A stretch of 64,000 nucleotides of DNA from TMP-86 sp031394735 (GCA_031394735.1 JANMXI010000045.1:1-64000), one strand, 5' to 3'. Positions 17,672 to 27,362 are shown, counted from the stretch's first letter. Notes: generated by a model from the sequence alone, not told the origin. A program made the numbers and translations.

Positions 17672-19834
17672 TTACTTCGGCATCTCGCGAACCACGCGAA
17701 ACCCGACGCTGGTGCTGCGTTGATCGGTGTTGAATCGATTGCGATACGAAGCGCTCACGTACGAAGGTGTGGTGAACCAGGAGCCACCGCGACTCTCGTG
17801 CAGGCGGCAATCACCGGTAGTAGCCGCCGATCCATTGACCGGTGCTTTTGAATAGTCGTTTGTCCAACAATCCTGCACCCACTCGAACACGTTGCCGAGC
17901 ATGTCATTCAGACCGAACGCGTTGGCCTTGAACGATCCCACCGGTGCGGTGCCCACAAAGCCGTCGTTGCAAGCGAATGCCTCCCAACCCGGGAAACGCT
18001 GCCGCGCATTCTGATCCGCCACATTGGCGAAAGCGCAGGCGGATGCAGCGGAAGCACCCCACGGAAGAGCACTGTCGGCGCCGGCGCGCGCGGCATATTC
18101 CCACTCCGATGCCGTCGGCAACCGGTAAGCATGCACGCTCTTCTGACTCAACCAGCGCGTATAGGCGACCGCGTCATTCCAGGACACGCAGGTGACCGGA
18201 TGAACCGCACTCTGCGGAAAACCGGGACTGGCCCAACTGGTGACGCCGTTGCGTTGCCACTGTCCATCGATATACGCCTCGCACCCATTCACGTTGCGGT
18301 GAGTGGCGCTGAGGAACTCCTTGAATTCACCCACGGTCACTTCGTTTGTGCTCATCGCCAGGCGATAGGCAATGGTGACCGCATGGCGAGGCCGCTCGAA
18401 TTCCGTCGCGGCGGCGTCATCGCCGGCAGCGCCCTGCTCGAACCGTCCCGACGGGAGCACTGTCATCAACGGACAGGTCGGGCAATCGCGAATAATGGTT
18501 TCGGGTGGCGCAGTGGCCTTCGAGATCGGCGCCGGAAAATATCTCGCTGTCAGCGAATGCGGCCCCACCGCCAGCAGAATCATCGCCGCCGCGGCGATCA
18601 GCGCTGCCGCGATACCGGCCCAAGCCAGACGCTTACCGGTGGCGTCGCGATTGGCCGCGCGAAACTCTTTGAGAAATTGCCCCACATCGGGTGTGCGTCG
18701 GGAACGATCGAATTCCAGAGCGCGCGACAGGACGCGATATTGACGCCGGCTCAAGCCAGTCGGACGCGGCGCACGCGCGTTCGGCTGACGCATCGTCGCC
18801 TCCTCGACCCGCCCGCCGAACGGATGGCGGCCGGTCAGCACCTCGTAGGAAAGGCATGCCAGTGCATACACGTCATCAGCCGGTTCCGGCGCATGTCCTT
18901 GGAGCATTTCCGGACTCGCGTAGCGCGGAGTCAGCGCAGTCGGCTCGTTGTTGGACGCTATTGCAGCCTCACCGCGTCGAGCGATGAATCGCGCCATACC
19001 GAAATCGATGACCTTGACGCCGCACTTGTCATCGACGATCACATTGCCGGGCTTCAGATCGCCGTGAACGATGTGATTGCGATGCGCATATTCCAATGCA
19101 TGCCCAATCGCCGTGATGATGGCGATCGCGTCATCGCGCGGTACGCCGTGCGGGCCGCAGCGCCGCAGCTTTTTGTAGAGCGATTCGCCGGGCAGGTATT
19201 CCATGGTCATGAATACACTTTGCCCGTCGCGGTCGCAGTCGATCACCCGCACGATGTTCTGATGCGTCAGGCTTTGTAGCTTGTGCGCCTCGCGCTGCAG
19301 CGCCACCATCGAACCAAAATAATGGCTGAACGGCACCGTCAGCACTTTTACGGCGATGTAAGGATCGTGCGCACCGGCCTCGACACGGCGCAGGTCGATG
19401 GCCTTGTACACGCGGCTCATGCCGCCTTCACCGACCAGGGCAATGAGACTGAAACGGCCCTGCAATACGCTGCCCACCACCGGTGGCGGCACGCGATTGC
19501 TTTTCGGATCGACCTTGGTGCCGTCGGTGCTGCCGGACGGATCGCCGAGGACAATCGTGGCGGGTGCGTCAGCCATGTTCGAGATGCTGCTCTGCTCTTT
19601 GGAAGAACGGGTCGCCACCGTGGCTTCCTGCGGCCAACCGGTGATGCGACTCAACAGCGTCTCATGGGTGTCATCCGGCAAAGCCTGCTTGAGTCGCTGC
19701 TCATTGAGTATTTCGATCAACTGCAAGGGCGCGACGCGCTCGACGTTAAGTTGCCGGTAAACTTCAGACAGCAATTGATCCTGGGTCAGGTTCCCGGTTT
19801 GAAATGATCGAAGTGCGTGTACGAAAGCAGACAT
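17672..19834 (-). CDS. membrane Ser/Thr protein kinase with extracytoplasmic FGE-sulfatase domain
   Basis: A 720-residue fusion. Residues 1-115 are a helical N-terminal region. The kinase domain (about 125-395) shows GEGGMSRVY (135-143), the Lys in AVKVL (K163), HGDLKPGN in place of HRD (257-264), DFG (277-279) and YASPEM. A transmembrane helix lies at about 403-424, followed by CPTCP. The exported part (about 460-718) is a formylglycine-generating-enzyme/SUMF1 fold: STNEVTVGEFKEFL, HPVTCVSWNDAVAYTRWLS, RLPTASEWEYAARAG, GNVFEWVQDCW, RGGSWF. Kinase activity looks intact. FGE-fold domains outside sulfatase maturation often act as ligand-binding domains, so receptor function is inferred. Confidence 0.9.
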   Translation of the reverse strand: MSAFVHALRSFQTGNLTQDQLLSEVYRQLNVERVAPLQLIEILNEQRLKQALPDDTHETLLSRITGWPQEATVATRSSKEQSSISNMADAPATIVLGDPSGSTDGTKVDPKSNRVPPPVVGSVLQGRFSLIALVGEGGMSRVYKAIDLRRVEAGAHDPYIAVKVLTVPFSHYFGSMVALQREAHKLQSLTHQNIVRVIDCDRDGQSVFMTMEYLPGESLYKKLRRCGPHGVPRDDAIAIITAIGHALEYAHRNHIVHGDLKPGNVIVDDKCGVKVIDFGMARFIARRGEAAIASNNEPTALTPRYASPEMLQGHAPEPADDVYALACLSYEVLTGRHPFGGRVEEATMRQPNARAPRPTGLSRRQYRVLSRALEFDRSRRTPDVGQFLKEFRAANRDATGKRLAWAGIAAALIAAAAMILLAVGPHSLTARYFPAPISKATAPPETIIRDCPTCPLMTVLPSGRFEQGAAGDDAAATEFERPRHAVTIAYRLAMSTNEVTVGEFKEFLSATHRNVNGCEAYIDGQWQRNGVTSWASPGFPQSAVHPVTCVSWNDAVAYTRWLSQKSVHAYRLPTASEWEYAARAGADSALPWGASAASACAFANVADQNARQRFPGWEAFACNDGFVGTAPVGSFKANAFGLNDMLGNVFEWVQDCWTNDYSKAPVNGSAATTGDCRLHESRGGSWFTTPSYVSASYRNRFNTDQRSTSVGFRVVREMPK

Positions 19835-20088
19835 CGGCAGTGGAATGGGTCGATCAGCGCACGAATGACAACAATGGAGGAATTTCTGACTTTAATATCA
19901 TATCGTAAGATCCTAATAATGAACGATTTATTTAAAGTCTCCCGGGCGTTTCTCGCAACGGGTGCCGCCTGCGGCCTTAAACCTGCGCCGCTGCGTCGAT
20001 TCTCGACAATCGCGTTCCGCGGTCCCTAGAATACCCGCTGCTGCGGGAGATGGCATGCTTCCTCGGCTTCTCTAACGAGTACCCGTTC
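19835..20088. other. divergent intergenic region, AT-rich
   Basis: A 254-bp gap between the kinase gene (minus) and crcB (plus). About 19875-19945 is unusually A+T-rich for this window and probably holds the kinase promoter. I see no convincing -35/-10 pair and no coding sequence. The last ~45 nt form a possible fluoride riboswitch. Confidence 0.5.
20041..20085 (+). promoter_or_regulatory. possible fluoride (crcB) riboswitch
   Basis: Just before crcB the RNA reads GGGAGATGGCATGCTTCC and, 11 nt further on, TAACGAGTACCCG. This resembles the crcB-motif pattern (GG.GATGGCAT...CC, later TGATGATGCC) and CGGG/CCCG could close it. The pseudoknot pairing between GGCAT and GTACC has a mismatch, and the element ends only 3 nt from the start codon. 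The gene context supports it; the sequence match is partial. Confidence 0.33.
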
Positions 20089-20469
20089 ATGTGGAAGACC
20101 CTCTTCGCCATCAGCGCAGGCGCCAGCATCGGCGCGATGTTGCGCTGGTGTCTGTCGGTGCTGTTGAACGAATACTTTCCGGCGATACCGCCCGGCACAT
20201 TGCTTGCCAATCTCATCGGCGCCTACATCGTCGGCATTGCGATCGCCTATTTTTCGACCTCTGCGGCACTGTCACCGGAATGGCGACTGTTCATCATCAC
20301 CGGCTTTTGCGGCGGACTGACGACCTTCTCCACTTTTTCGATCGAGATCGTCGCACTGCTGCAGCAAGGTCGCGCCGCCCTGGCCTGTGGCGCGATCGCC
20401 GCCCATCTGGGCGGCTCCGTGCTCATGACCTTCGCCGGCATCGGCACCAGCGTATGGATTCGCAGCTGA
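20089..20469 (+). CDS. crcB: fluoride ion channel CrcB/Fluc
   Basis: A 126-residue four-helix membrane protein forming dual-topology dimers that export fluoride. Conserved features are GASIGAMLRWCLS, PPGTLLANLIGAYIVG (with the channel Asn) and TGFCGGLTTFSTFSIE with the Phe-box motif. I chose the ATG at 20089 because homologues begin at this point; an ATG at 20050 would add 13 residues unlike the family. It ends 1 nt before the convergent oxidoreductase gene. Confidence 0.95.
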   Translation: MWKTLFAISAGASIGAMLRWCLSVLLNEYFPAIPPGTLLANLIGAYIVGIAIAYFSTSAALSPEWRLFIITGFCGGLTTFSTFSIEIVALLQQGRAALACGAIAAHLGGSVLMTFAGIGTSVWIRS

Positions 20470-20470
20470 G

Positions 20471-23400
20471 TTACGACGCGGCCGACTCGGACTGCCAGCG
20501 CTCCCACAAGGTCGACTCGGCGCTCGCTGCCAATTGCTGATTGCGCTGTTTGACGTGACCGAAACCGCGGATCCTGTCGGGAATCTTCGCCAGTTCGATC
20601 GCGGTGGCGAGACGCGAGGCGGAGAGTCCGTCCAGAATCTTGCGAACCTGCGCTTCGTACTGCTGGATGCATGCGCGTTCCGTGCGTCGTTCCGTCGTGA
20701 ATCCAAATGGATCCAGCGCCGTGCCACGCAGAAACTTCAACCTCGCCAGCAATTTGAACGCACCCATCATCCACGGGCCGACGCGAACTTTGCGCGGAAT
20801 ACCGGTACGGGGATCGCGCCGCGCAAACAGCGGCGGCGCAAGATGAAAACTCAACCGGACCGGCCCTTCAAAAGAAGACAGGAGCTGCGCGCGAAACTCT
20901 GCACTCGCGTGCATGCGCGCCACTTCGTATTCGTCCTTGTAGGCGAGCAGCTTGAAATAATTGCGGGCCACGGCCGTCGCGAGTTCACTGCCCTGCGGAT
21001 CCACTTTGCGCTCCGCCGCCGCGACCTGCTCCACGAGCGCCCGATAGCGACTCGCATAGCCAGCGTTCTGATACAGCACTAAAAGTGGGGCGCGGGATTC
21101 CACGATCGAGTCCAATGACTCAGCCGCGGCCGGCGCGGCGGCAGCCGCCTCCTCCAGGCCCGACTGACCCGCCGGCAGGGCCAACAGCCGTCCCAGGTCC
21201 AATGCGCGCAAATTGAAATTCACCGCGGTGCCATTGAGGGTGATGGCCTGCCGAACCGCCGCAAGACTCACCGGCAGCAAGCCGCGCTGGAGCGCGAAGC
21301 CGACCATCATCATATTGGTCCCAATGGAGTCACCCAATTGCGACCGCGCCACTTGCGCAGCATCGATCGAGTGCAGACAAGCACTGGTGGTCAAGGCTTC
21401 GATTTGAGCGCGTAATTCCGGCGCGTGAAAATCCACATCCGGGTTCGCCTGAAAGCCCGCCGTAGGCACCAAATGGGTATTGAGCAACACCTGCGTGCGA
21501 CCGGGCGCAATCGCACGCTGCACTTCCGCGCCGGCCGTCACCACCAGATCGCAGCCCAGCACCAGGTCAGCCTCCAGCAACCCGATTCGGGGCGCTGCAA
21601 TCGCGTCCGTTCGGCGGGCGATCTTAACGTGCGACAACACCGCACCGCCTTTCTGCGCCAACCCGGTCATGTCGAAGGCGCTCACGGCCAGCCCGTCCAG
21701 ATGCGCTGCCATGCCGAGGACTGCGCCGATGGTGACGACCCCGGTACCACCAATGCCGGTGATCAGAACACACACCGGTTCTTCGCATGCTGCACGTGCC
21801 GGCTCCGGTAGCAGCGCAAGCAGCGGTGATGTTAATTCCTGGGATTGCGATTTCTTTCGCGGTTGCGCGCCTTCGACAGTGACGAAGGAGGGACAGAAGC
21901 CGTTGAGACAGGAGAAATCCTTGTTGCAACTGGACTGATCGATCTGGCGCTTACGACCCAAGGGGGTTTCCAGTGGCTCGACAGCGACGCAATTGGATTG
22001 GACGGAGCAGTCGCCGCAACCTTCGCACACCTGCTGATTGATGAATACGCGACGCGCCGGATCCGGGTAGGTGCCGCGCTTGCGTCGGCGCCGTTTCTCG
22101 GCGGCACAGGTTTGCTCGTAAATGAGGGCGCTGACGCCTGCGACCTCGCGCAATTCGCGTTGCACGCGGTCAAGCTCAGAGCGATCGTGAAAGGTCACAC
22201 CGTCGGCGAAACCTGCTTTGTCGGCGTACTTGTCAGTGTCATCGCTGACCACGACGATCCGCTTCACGCGCTCGGCGCGCAATTGCTGCGAAATTTCCGC
22301 CGCCGACAAGCCCCCTTCGACCGGCTGCCCGCCCGTCATGGCCACCGCGTCATTGAGCAGAATCTTGTAGGTGATGTTGACGCCCGAATTCACGGCCGCG
22401 CGGATCGCGAGCAAACCGGAATGAAAATAGGTGCCGTCGCCAATATTTTGAAACACATGCGAAATTTGTGTGAAGGGTGCGATGCCGCTCCAATTGGCGC
22501 CTTCACCGCCCATCTGCGTCGGAGGCAGGGTGTGGCGATCCATGAACAGCACCATGGTGTGACAGCCGATTCCGGCCATCGCCAGACTGCCGTCGGGCAC
22601 CTTCGTGGACGTGTTGTGCGGACAGCCGGAACAAAAATAGGGGGTACGCGCAAGCGGCGGCGCCGTGACGGCTTCGACCTGCGCAAGCCCGTTGCGGATC
22701 GACGCGATGCGGTCGTGCAGCGCCGCGTCGCCGACGTTCAGGGACTGTAAACGGGTGCCAATGATCAGCGCGATGCGCAGCGGCTCCAGCGGCACATCGG
22801 AGGCAAACAACGGCTCGCCATCGGCGGACACTTTTCCCGAGATGCGCGGCCGTTCACCGTCAGGCAAGCCGTACAGGATCTGCGCGGACTGCGTCTCCAG
22901 GAAGGCCACTTTTTCTTCGACGAACAGAAGTTCGCGCTGTCCGCGCGCAAACTGCCGGATGCCCTGCGGTTCAAGCGGCCATATCAATGCCGGTTTGTAG
23001 ACGCTGACACCGAAGTCACGCAGTCGAGTCTCACGCAGTCCCAATGCGACCAGCGCCTCTTCCACATCCAGCCAGGATTTTCCGGCCGAGACGATTCCCA
23101 GGTTGCGCAGCATCGAGGGGTGCACAATCCGATCCAGTGCATTGCGACGCACGTAGTCATGCACCAGAGGAAGCTTCAGTCGCTGCAGGCGCGTGTCGTC
23201 AGCAAGCGGTTCGAACGCGTGACGCGCATGCACGGATTCAGCGGGCGGCGGCGGCATCCGGATCTCCGGTTGCAACGGATCCACCTCGCAACTGGCCGTT
23301 GTCTCCACCGTGTCATTGACGCATTTGAAACCCACCCACACGCCCGAGTAACGCGACAATGCGAAACCGTGCAGGCCCAGATCCAGATATTCCTGCACCG

Positions 23401-23950
23401 TCGCCGGGTAGAGCACCGGAATGCCGTTGGCCGCCAGCGCCATCTCGCTCTGGTGCGCAACCGTGGAACTCTTGCCGGCGTGATCGTCACCGAAGACCAC
23501 CAGCACGCCGCCATGGCGTGAGGTGCCCATGCGATTGCCATGCTTGAACGGATCGCCGGCGCGATCGACGCCCGGACCCTTGCCATACCAGATGGCAAAC
23601 ACACCGTCGACGCGGGCGCCGGGCAACAACGTCACTTGCTGGGTGCCCCAGATGGCGGTCGCCGCCAGATCTTCGTTGACACCGGGTTCAAAACGGATGT
23701 AGGCCGCGATCAGACGCTCGCGCTCCTGACTCAACTGCTGGTCGTAGCCACCGAGCGGTGAGCCGCGATAGCCGCTGATGTAACCGGCCGTATTGAGGCT
23801 TGCGGCGGCATCGCGTGCCCGTTGCATGAGCGGCAGGCGGATCAGAGCTTGAGTGCCACTCAGCAGTATCCGACCGCTGCGCCGCGTGTATTTGTCGTCC
23901 AACCGAACGGTCGCACCCTCGCCTGCAGCCTGCGGCGTTTCATCCGACAT
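20471..23950 (-). CDS. indolepyruvate:ferredoxin oxidoreductase, fused subunits
   Basis: A 1159-residue ThDP/iron-sulfur enzyme fusing the alpha (IorA) and gamma (IorB) parts, which oxidatively decarboxylates arylpyruvates to arylacetyl-CoA. The N-terminal half has the pyruvate-oxidoreductase fold (GYRGSPLGGYD, MGGEGANWSGIAPF, NIGDGTYFHSGLLAIRAAV). A cysteine cluster follows (VCEGCGDCSVQSNC, then CNKDFSCLNGFC). The C-terminal gamma region begins VCVLITGIGGTGVVTIG. The ATG at 23950 is the third in-frame ATG. Its regulator and the tyrosine pathway are adjacent, which fits aromatic amino acid breakdown. Confidence 0.92.
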   Translation of the reverse strand: MSDETPQAAGEGATVRLDDKYTRRSGRILLSGTQALIRLPLMQRARDAAASLNTAGYISGYRGSPLGGYDQQLSQERERLIAAYIRFEPGVNEDLAATAIWGTQQVTLLPGARVDGVFAIWYGKGPGVDRAGDPFKHGNRMGTSRHGGVLVVFGDDHAGKSSTVAHQSEMALAANGIPVLYPATVQEYLDLGLHGFALSRYSGVWVGFKCVNDTVETTASCEVDPLQPEIRMPPPPAESVHARHAFEPLADDTRLQRLKLPLVHDYVRRNALDRIVHPSMLRNLGIVSAGKSWLDVEEALVALGLRETRLRDFGVSVYKPALIWPLEPQGIRQFARGQRELLFVEEKVAFLETQSAQILYGLPDGERPRISGKVSADGEPLFASDVPLEPLRIALIIGTRLQSLNVGDAALHDRIASIRNGLAQVEAVTAPPLARTPYFCSGCPHNTSTKVPDGSLAMAGIGCHTMVLFMDRHTLPPTQMGGEGANWSGIAPFTQISHVFQNIGDGTYFHSGLLAIRAAVNSGVNITYKILLNDAVAMTGGQPVEGGLSAAEISQQLRAERVKRIVVVSDDTDKYADKAGFADGVTFHDRSELDRVQRELREVAGVSALIYEQTCAAEKRRRRKRGTYPDPARRVFINQQVCEGCGDCSVQSNCVAVEPLETPLGRKRQIDQSSCNKDFSCLNGFCPSFVTVEGAQPRKKSQSQELTSPLLALLPEPARAACEEPVCVLITGIGGTGVVTIGAVLGMAAHLDGLAVSAFDMTGLAQKGGAVLSHVKIARRTDAIAAPRIGLLEADLVLGCDLVVTAGAEVQRAIAPGRTQVLLNTHLVPTAGFQANPDVDFHAPELRAQIEALTTSACLHSIDAAQVARSQLGDSIGTNMMMVGFALQRGLLPVSLAAVRQAITLNGTAVNFNLRALDLGRLLALPAGQSGLEEAAAAAPAAAESLDSIVESRAPLLVLYQNAGYASRYRALVEQVAAAERKVDPQGSELATAVARNYFKLLAYKDEYEVARMHASAEFRAQLLSSFEGPVRLSFHLAPPLFARRDPRTGIPRKVRVGPWMMGAFKLLARLKFLRGTALDPFGFTTERRTERACIQQYEAQVRKILDGLSASRLATAIELAKIPDRIRGFGHVKQRNQQLAASAESTLWERWQSESAAS

Positions 23951-24017
23951 GAGCATCACACCTGCAATCTCGTGCTAATGGACGACTATAGCCCTGCGTC
24001 GCACGGAAAGCATGCGG

Positions 24018-24536
24018 TCAGCGCGTTCGTCGGGTGAGCCCACTGCGCGCACGCGGGGACGCGGCGCTCACCGGCAGCGCGGTGGTTTCTTTCAGCACGC
24101 CCAACTCGAAGCTGGAATTGACGGAGCGCACCGCGGCCAGCGACAACAAGTGCTGGTCGAGAAACGCCGAGTAGGCGGCCATGGAGGGAACGACGACGCG
24201 CAGCAGGTAATCGAAGGCGCCGCTCAATCGAAGGCACTCCAGCACTTCGTGACGGCGCATCACCACGCTTTCGAATTGTCGCGCAGGAACCGTTTTGTGG
24301 TTCTCGAGGGTGACGAACGCCAGCGCCTGAACGTTCAATCCGACTTTTTCGCGGTCCACGAGCGCGACGTAGCCGCGCACCACGCCCAACTCCTCGAGAC
24401 GTTGTGTCCTGCGAAGACAGGGCGCCGGCGTCAGACCGACCAGTTTTGCCAATGCCCGATTGGTCAGCGATGCATCTGTTTGCAAGGCCGCGAGGATACG
24501 AAAATCCGCTTCATCCAATGCAACCATCATACTCAT
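24018..24536 (-). CDS. Lrp/AsnC-family transcriptional regulator
   Basis: A 172-residue regulator with an N-terminal winged helix (LDEADFRILAALQTDASLTN, then LAKLVGLTPAPCLRRTQRLEE) and a C-terminal RAM ligand-binding domain (AFDYLLRVVVPSMAAYSAFL). The start at 24536 fits the family; the frame stays open 15 codons further up. It is transcribed toward the indolepyruvate oxidoreductase gene and divergently from hmgA, so it probably senses an aromatic amino acid or its product and controls both. Confidence 0.9.
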   Translation of the reverse strand: MSMMVALDEADFRILAALQTDASLTNRALAKLVGLTPAPCLRRTQRLEELGVVRGYVALVDREKVGLNVQALAFVTLENHKTVPARQFESVVMRRHEVLECLRLSGAFDYLLRVVVPSMAAYSAFLDQHLLSLAAVRSVNSSFELGVLKETTALPVSAASPRARSGLTRRTR

Positions 24537-24557
24537 GAGATATTTACCCCCATTACA

Positions 24558-24570
24558 GCAACAACGTTGC
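24558..24570. promoter_or_regulatory. inverted repeat, possible regulator site 1
   Basis: GCAAC, 3-nt spacer, GTTGC, in the divergent promoter region just upstream of the Lrp/AsnC gene. It shares half-site sequence with the repeat at 24608-24625; the centres are about 52 bp apart, close to five helical turns. Confidence 0.35.
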
Positions 24571-24607
24571 TCAATCGACACAGTGTCTCAGATGGAGACC
24601 GACCTTT

Positions 24608-24625
24608 GTTGCGGGACTGCGCAAC
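24608..24625. promoter_or_regulatory. inverted repeat, possible regulator site 2
   Basis: GTTGCG, 6-nt spacer, CGCAAC, about 50 bp upstream of the hmgA start. A possible hmgA -10 box, TAAACT, lies at 24636-24641. The same half-site occurs near the regulator gene. Binding by the adjacent Lrp/AsnC protein is inferred. Confidence 0.38.
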
Positions 24626-24675
24626 GGCTATGGGCTAAACTCCCGGCATAGCAATCAACGCCGGATCTCTCAATC

Positions 24676-25998
24676 ATGACCTCGCTTACATCGAATTTGG
24701 CGGCGCCTGGCTACCAGAGCGGGTTCGGCAATGAATTCGCCACCGAGGCGCTGCCGGGCGCCCTGCCCCAGGGTCGCAATTCACCTCAAGTCTGCCCTTA
24801 TGGGCTGTATGCGGAGCAACTGTCAGGGACCGCCTTTACCGCGCCACGCCACGCCAATCGGCGCTCCTGGCTGTACCGTATCCGCCCCGCCGTCGTCCAT
24901 GAAGCGTTTGCACCGCTGGCCCATGTGCGCCTGGACGCCGCGCAGGCTGCAGCCGCGAATCCGCCCAATCAACTCCGCTGGGACCCTCTGGCACTGCCGA
25001 CGACGCCGACCGATTTTGTCGACGGACTCCACCCGATGGCCGGCAACGGATCAGCCGACGCGATGACCGGCTGTGCCGTCCACCTGTTTGCCGCCAATCA
25101 ATCCATGCAGGACCGATTTTTCTACGACGCGGACGGTGAGTTGCTGATCGTTGCGCAGCAGGGAACTTTGCAGATCGATACCGAACTGGGCCGCCTGGAT
25201 GTGGCGCCATTGGAGATCGCTGTGATTCCGCGCGGCGTGCGCTTTCGAGTGACATTGCCCGGCGGTCCCGTACGCGGCTATGTTTGTGAAAATTTCGGTG
25301 CGCCGTTCAAGCTGCCCGACCTCGGACCGATCGGCTCCAATGGCCTGGCGAACGCTCGCGATTTCCTCACGCCCTGCGCACGGTTCGAGGATCGCGACGG
25401 AGCGTGCACGCTGATCGCCAAGTCTTCCAACAGCCTGTGGGCGGCGCGAATCAATCATTCGCCCTTGGACGTGGTCGCGTGGCACGGCAATTACGCGCCC
25501 TACAAATACGATCTGCGCCGCTTCAATGCAATCGGCTCGATCTCCTACGATCATCCGGATCCGTCGATTTTCCTGGTGCTGCATTCCCCCAGCGACACCG
25601 CGGGCGTCAGCAACATCGACTTCGTCATATTCCCGCCACGCTGGCTGACCATGGAAAACACCTTCCGGCCGCCGTGGTTTCATCGCAATGTGGCGAGTGA
25701 ATTCATGGGACTGATCGTGGGGCAATATGATGCGAAGAGCACCGGCTTCGTCCCCGGTGGCTCATCACTGCACAATTGCATGAGCGGTCACGGGCCCGAC
25801 ACCGCAACGTTCGAGAAGGCCTCGATCCAGGACACGACTCGGCCGCAGCGCGTGGCCGACACGATGGCCTTCATGTTCGAAAGTCGCCTACCGTTCAAAC
25901 CGACGCGCGCAGCGCTAGCCGGGACGCCGGCGTTACAGGGCGACTATCAAACCCATTGGCAGGATCTGCCGAAACGATTCAATCCGGATCGTCCATGA
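24676..25998 (+). CDS. hmgA: homogentisate 1,2-dioxygenase
   Basis: A 440-residue non-haem iron enzyme that opens homogentisate to maleylacetoacetate. Family hallmarks are YQSGFGNEFATEALPGALP at the N-terminus, FPPRWLTMENTFRPPWFHRN with metal-ligand histidines, EFMGLI, and LHNCMSGHGPD near the C-terminus. It is the first gene of hmgA-fahA-hpd, and its stop overlaps the fahA start (ATGA). Confidence 0.98.
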   Translation: MTSLTSNLAAPGYQSGFGNEFATEALPGALPQGRNSPQVCPYGLYAEQLSGTAFTAPRHANRRSWLYRIRPAVVHEAFAPLAHVRLDAAQAAAANPPNQLRWDPLALPTTPTDFVDGLHPMAGNGSADAMTGCAVHLFAANQSMQDRFFYDADGELLIVAQQGTLQIDTELGRLDVAPLEIAVIPRGVRFRVTLPGGPVRGYVCENFGAPFKLPDLGPIGSNGLANARDFLTPCARFEDRDGACTLIAKSSNSLWAARINHSPLDVVAWHGNYAPYKYDLRRFNAIGSISYDHPDPSIFLVLHSPSDTAGVSNIDFVIFPPRWLTMENTFRPPWFHRNVASEFMGLIVGQYDAKSTGFVPGGSSLHNCMSGHGPDTATFEKASIQDTTRPQRVADTMAFMFESRLPFKPTRAALAGTPALQGDYQTHWQDLPKRFNPDRP

Positions 25999-27323
25999 AC
26001 CACGCGCTGGAACTCAATGCCACGCACAACCCGCAGCGGCGCAGCTGGTTGGACTCCGCCAACGTCGAAGGCGGCGATTTCCCGATTCAGAATCTCCCCT
26101 TCGCGGTGTTCCGCCGTGCGGCAAGCCGCGAGCCGTTTCGCGGCGGCGTTGCCATCGGCGATCAGATCGTGGACCTCGCCGCACTGGCGCAAGCGGACTT
26201 CTTCCAAGGAGAAGCGGCGGCGGCCGCGCAGGCCGGCGCCCTGCCCCGCCTGAATCAACTGATGGAACGGGGGCCAGAGGGGGTTCATGTCCTGCGTCAG
26301 GCCTTGTCAGAGGCGCTGATGCAACGTTCGGCCGCACGGTCGGCGCTGCAGTCCTGTCTGGTGGCGCAACGTGACAGCGAGTTCACCGTCCCGGCACAGA
26401 TCGGCGACTACACCGACTTTTATGCCTCGATCTATCACGCCACGGCGGTCGGTCGCCTGTTTCGGCCGGACAATCCGTTGACACCGAATTATCAATGGGT
26501 ACCCATCGGCTATCACGGACGCAGTTCGTCGATCGGCGTGTCCGGTCAGCAATTCCACCGCCCTCGCGGCCAGCGACTGCCGCCGGGTCAGAGCACGCCG
26601 GTCGTGGGTCCCAGCGCGCGGATGGACTACGAACTCGAACTCGGGATATTCGTCGGGTCCGGCAATGCACTCGGCGACTCAATTGCCTTGCAGGATGCCG
26701 AGCAGCACATCTTTGGTCTGTGCATTTTGAACGATTGGTCCGCTCGCGACCTGCAGGCCTGGGAATATCAGCCGCTCGGGCCGTTTCTGGCCAAGAACTT
26801 CGCCTCCACGATTTCACCGTGGATCGTCACACTCGAGGCGCTGGCGCCCTTTCGCGTGCCGTTCACGCGCCGCCAGGAAGATCCGGAGCCGCTGCCTTAC
26901 CTGAGTCATCAGACCAATCGCGAATCCGGCGCCATCGACGTTCGCATCGAGGCCTGGCTGCAGACCGCGCGCATGCGCGAGCATGGCGAAGACTTGTACC
27001 GTCTGTCCTCCTCCAGCTTCCGCCATTCGTATTGGACCGCGGCGCAATTGCTGACACACCACACGGTCAACGGCTGCAATCTTCAAGCAGGCGATCTGTT
27101 GGGAACCGGCACTCAGTCCGGCCCTACGCCCGCGGAAGCCGGCTCGTTGCTGGAACTCAGCGCCGGCGGTACACAGCCGGTGCCGGTCAGCGCGAGTGAG
27201 AGCAGAACATTTCTGGAAGACGGCGACCGCGTGGTCATCAAGGCCTGGTGCGAGCGAACCGGTGCCGTCCGCATCGGCTTCGGCGAAGCGGCCGGACAAG
27301 TGTTGCCGGTCCGCGCCGGCTAA
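25995..27323 (+). CDS. fahA: fumarylacetoacetase
   Basis: A 442-residue enzyme that cleaves fumarylacetoacetate to fumarate and acetoacetate. It shows DYTDFYASIYHATAVGRLFR with the catalytic region, the metal-ligand stretch DYELELGIFVGSGN, NDWSARDLQAWEYQPLGPF and GTGTQSGP. The start at 25995 is set by the ATGA overlap with hmgA and by the family N-terminus. No maleylacetoacetate isomerase gene is seen between these genes. Confidence 0.98.
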   Translation: MNHALELNATHNPQRRSWLDSANVEGGDFPIQNLPFAVFRRAASREPFRGGVAIGDQIVDLAALAQADFFQGEAAAAAQAGALPRLNQLMERGPEGVHVLRQALSEALMQRSAARSALQSCLVAQRDSEFTVPAQIGDYTDFYASIYHATAVGRLFRPDNPLTPNYQWVPIGYHGRSSSIGVSGQQFHRPRGQRLPPGQSTPVVGPSARMDYELELGIFVGSGNALGDSIALQDAEQHIFGLCILNDWSARDLQAWEYQPLGPFLAKNFASTISPWIVTLEALAPFRVPFTRRQEDPEPLPYLSHQTNRESGAIDVRIEAWLQTARMREHGEDLYRLSSSSFRHSYWTAAQLLTHHTVNGCNLQAGDLLGTGTQSGPTPAEAGSLLELSAGGTQPVPVSASESRTFLEDGDRVVIKAWCERTGAVRIGFGEAAGQVLPVRAG

Positions 27324-27362
27324 AAAACCCTTGGCACGCATCCAACCATCGAGAATTTCACT

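Noticed and set aside
18131..19279. 382-codon open frame opposite the kinase gene
   Set aside because: The opposite strand encodes a complete kinase domain with all motifs; this frame is a composition artefact.
25776..25994. Upstream extension of fahA
   Set aside because: The extra 73 codons lie inside hmgA and are unlike fumarylacetoacetase N-termini; the ATGA overlap at 25995 is the natural start.
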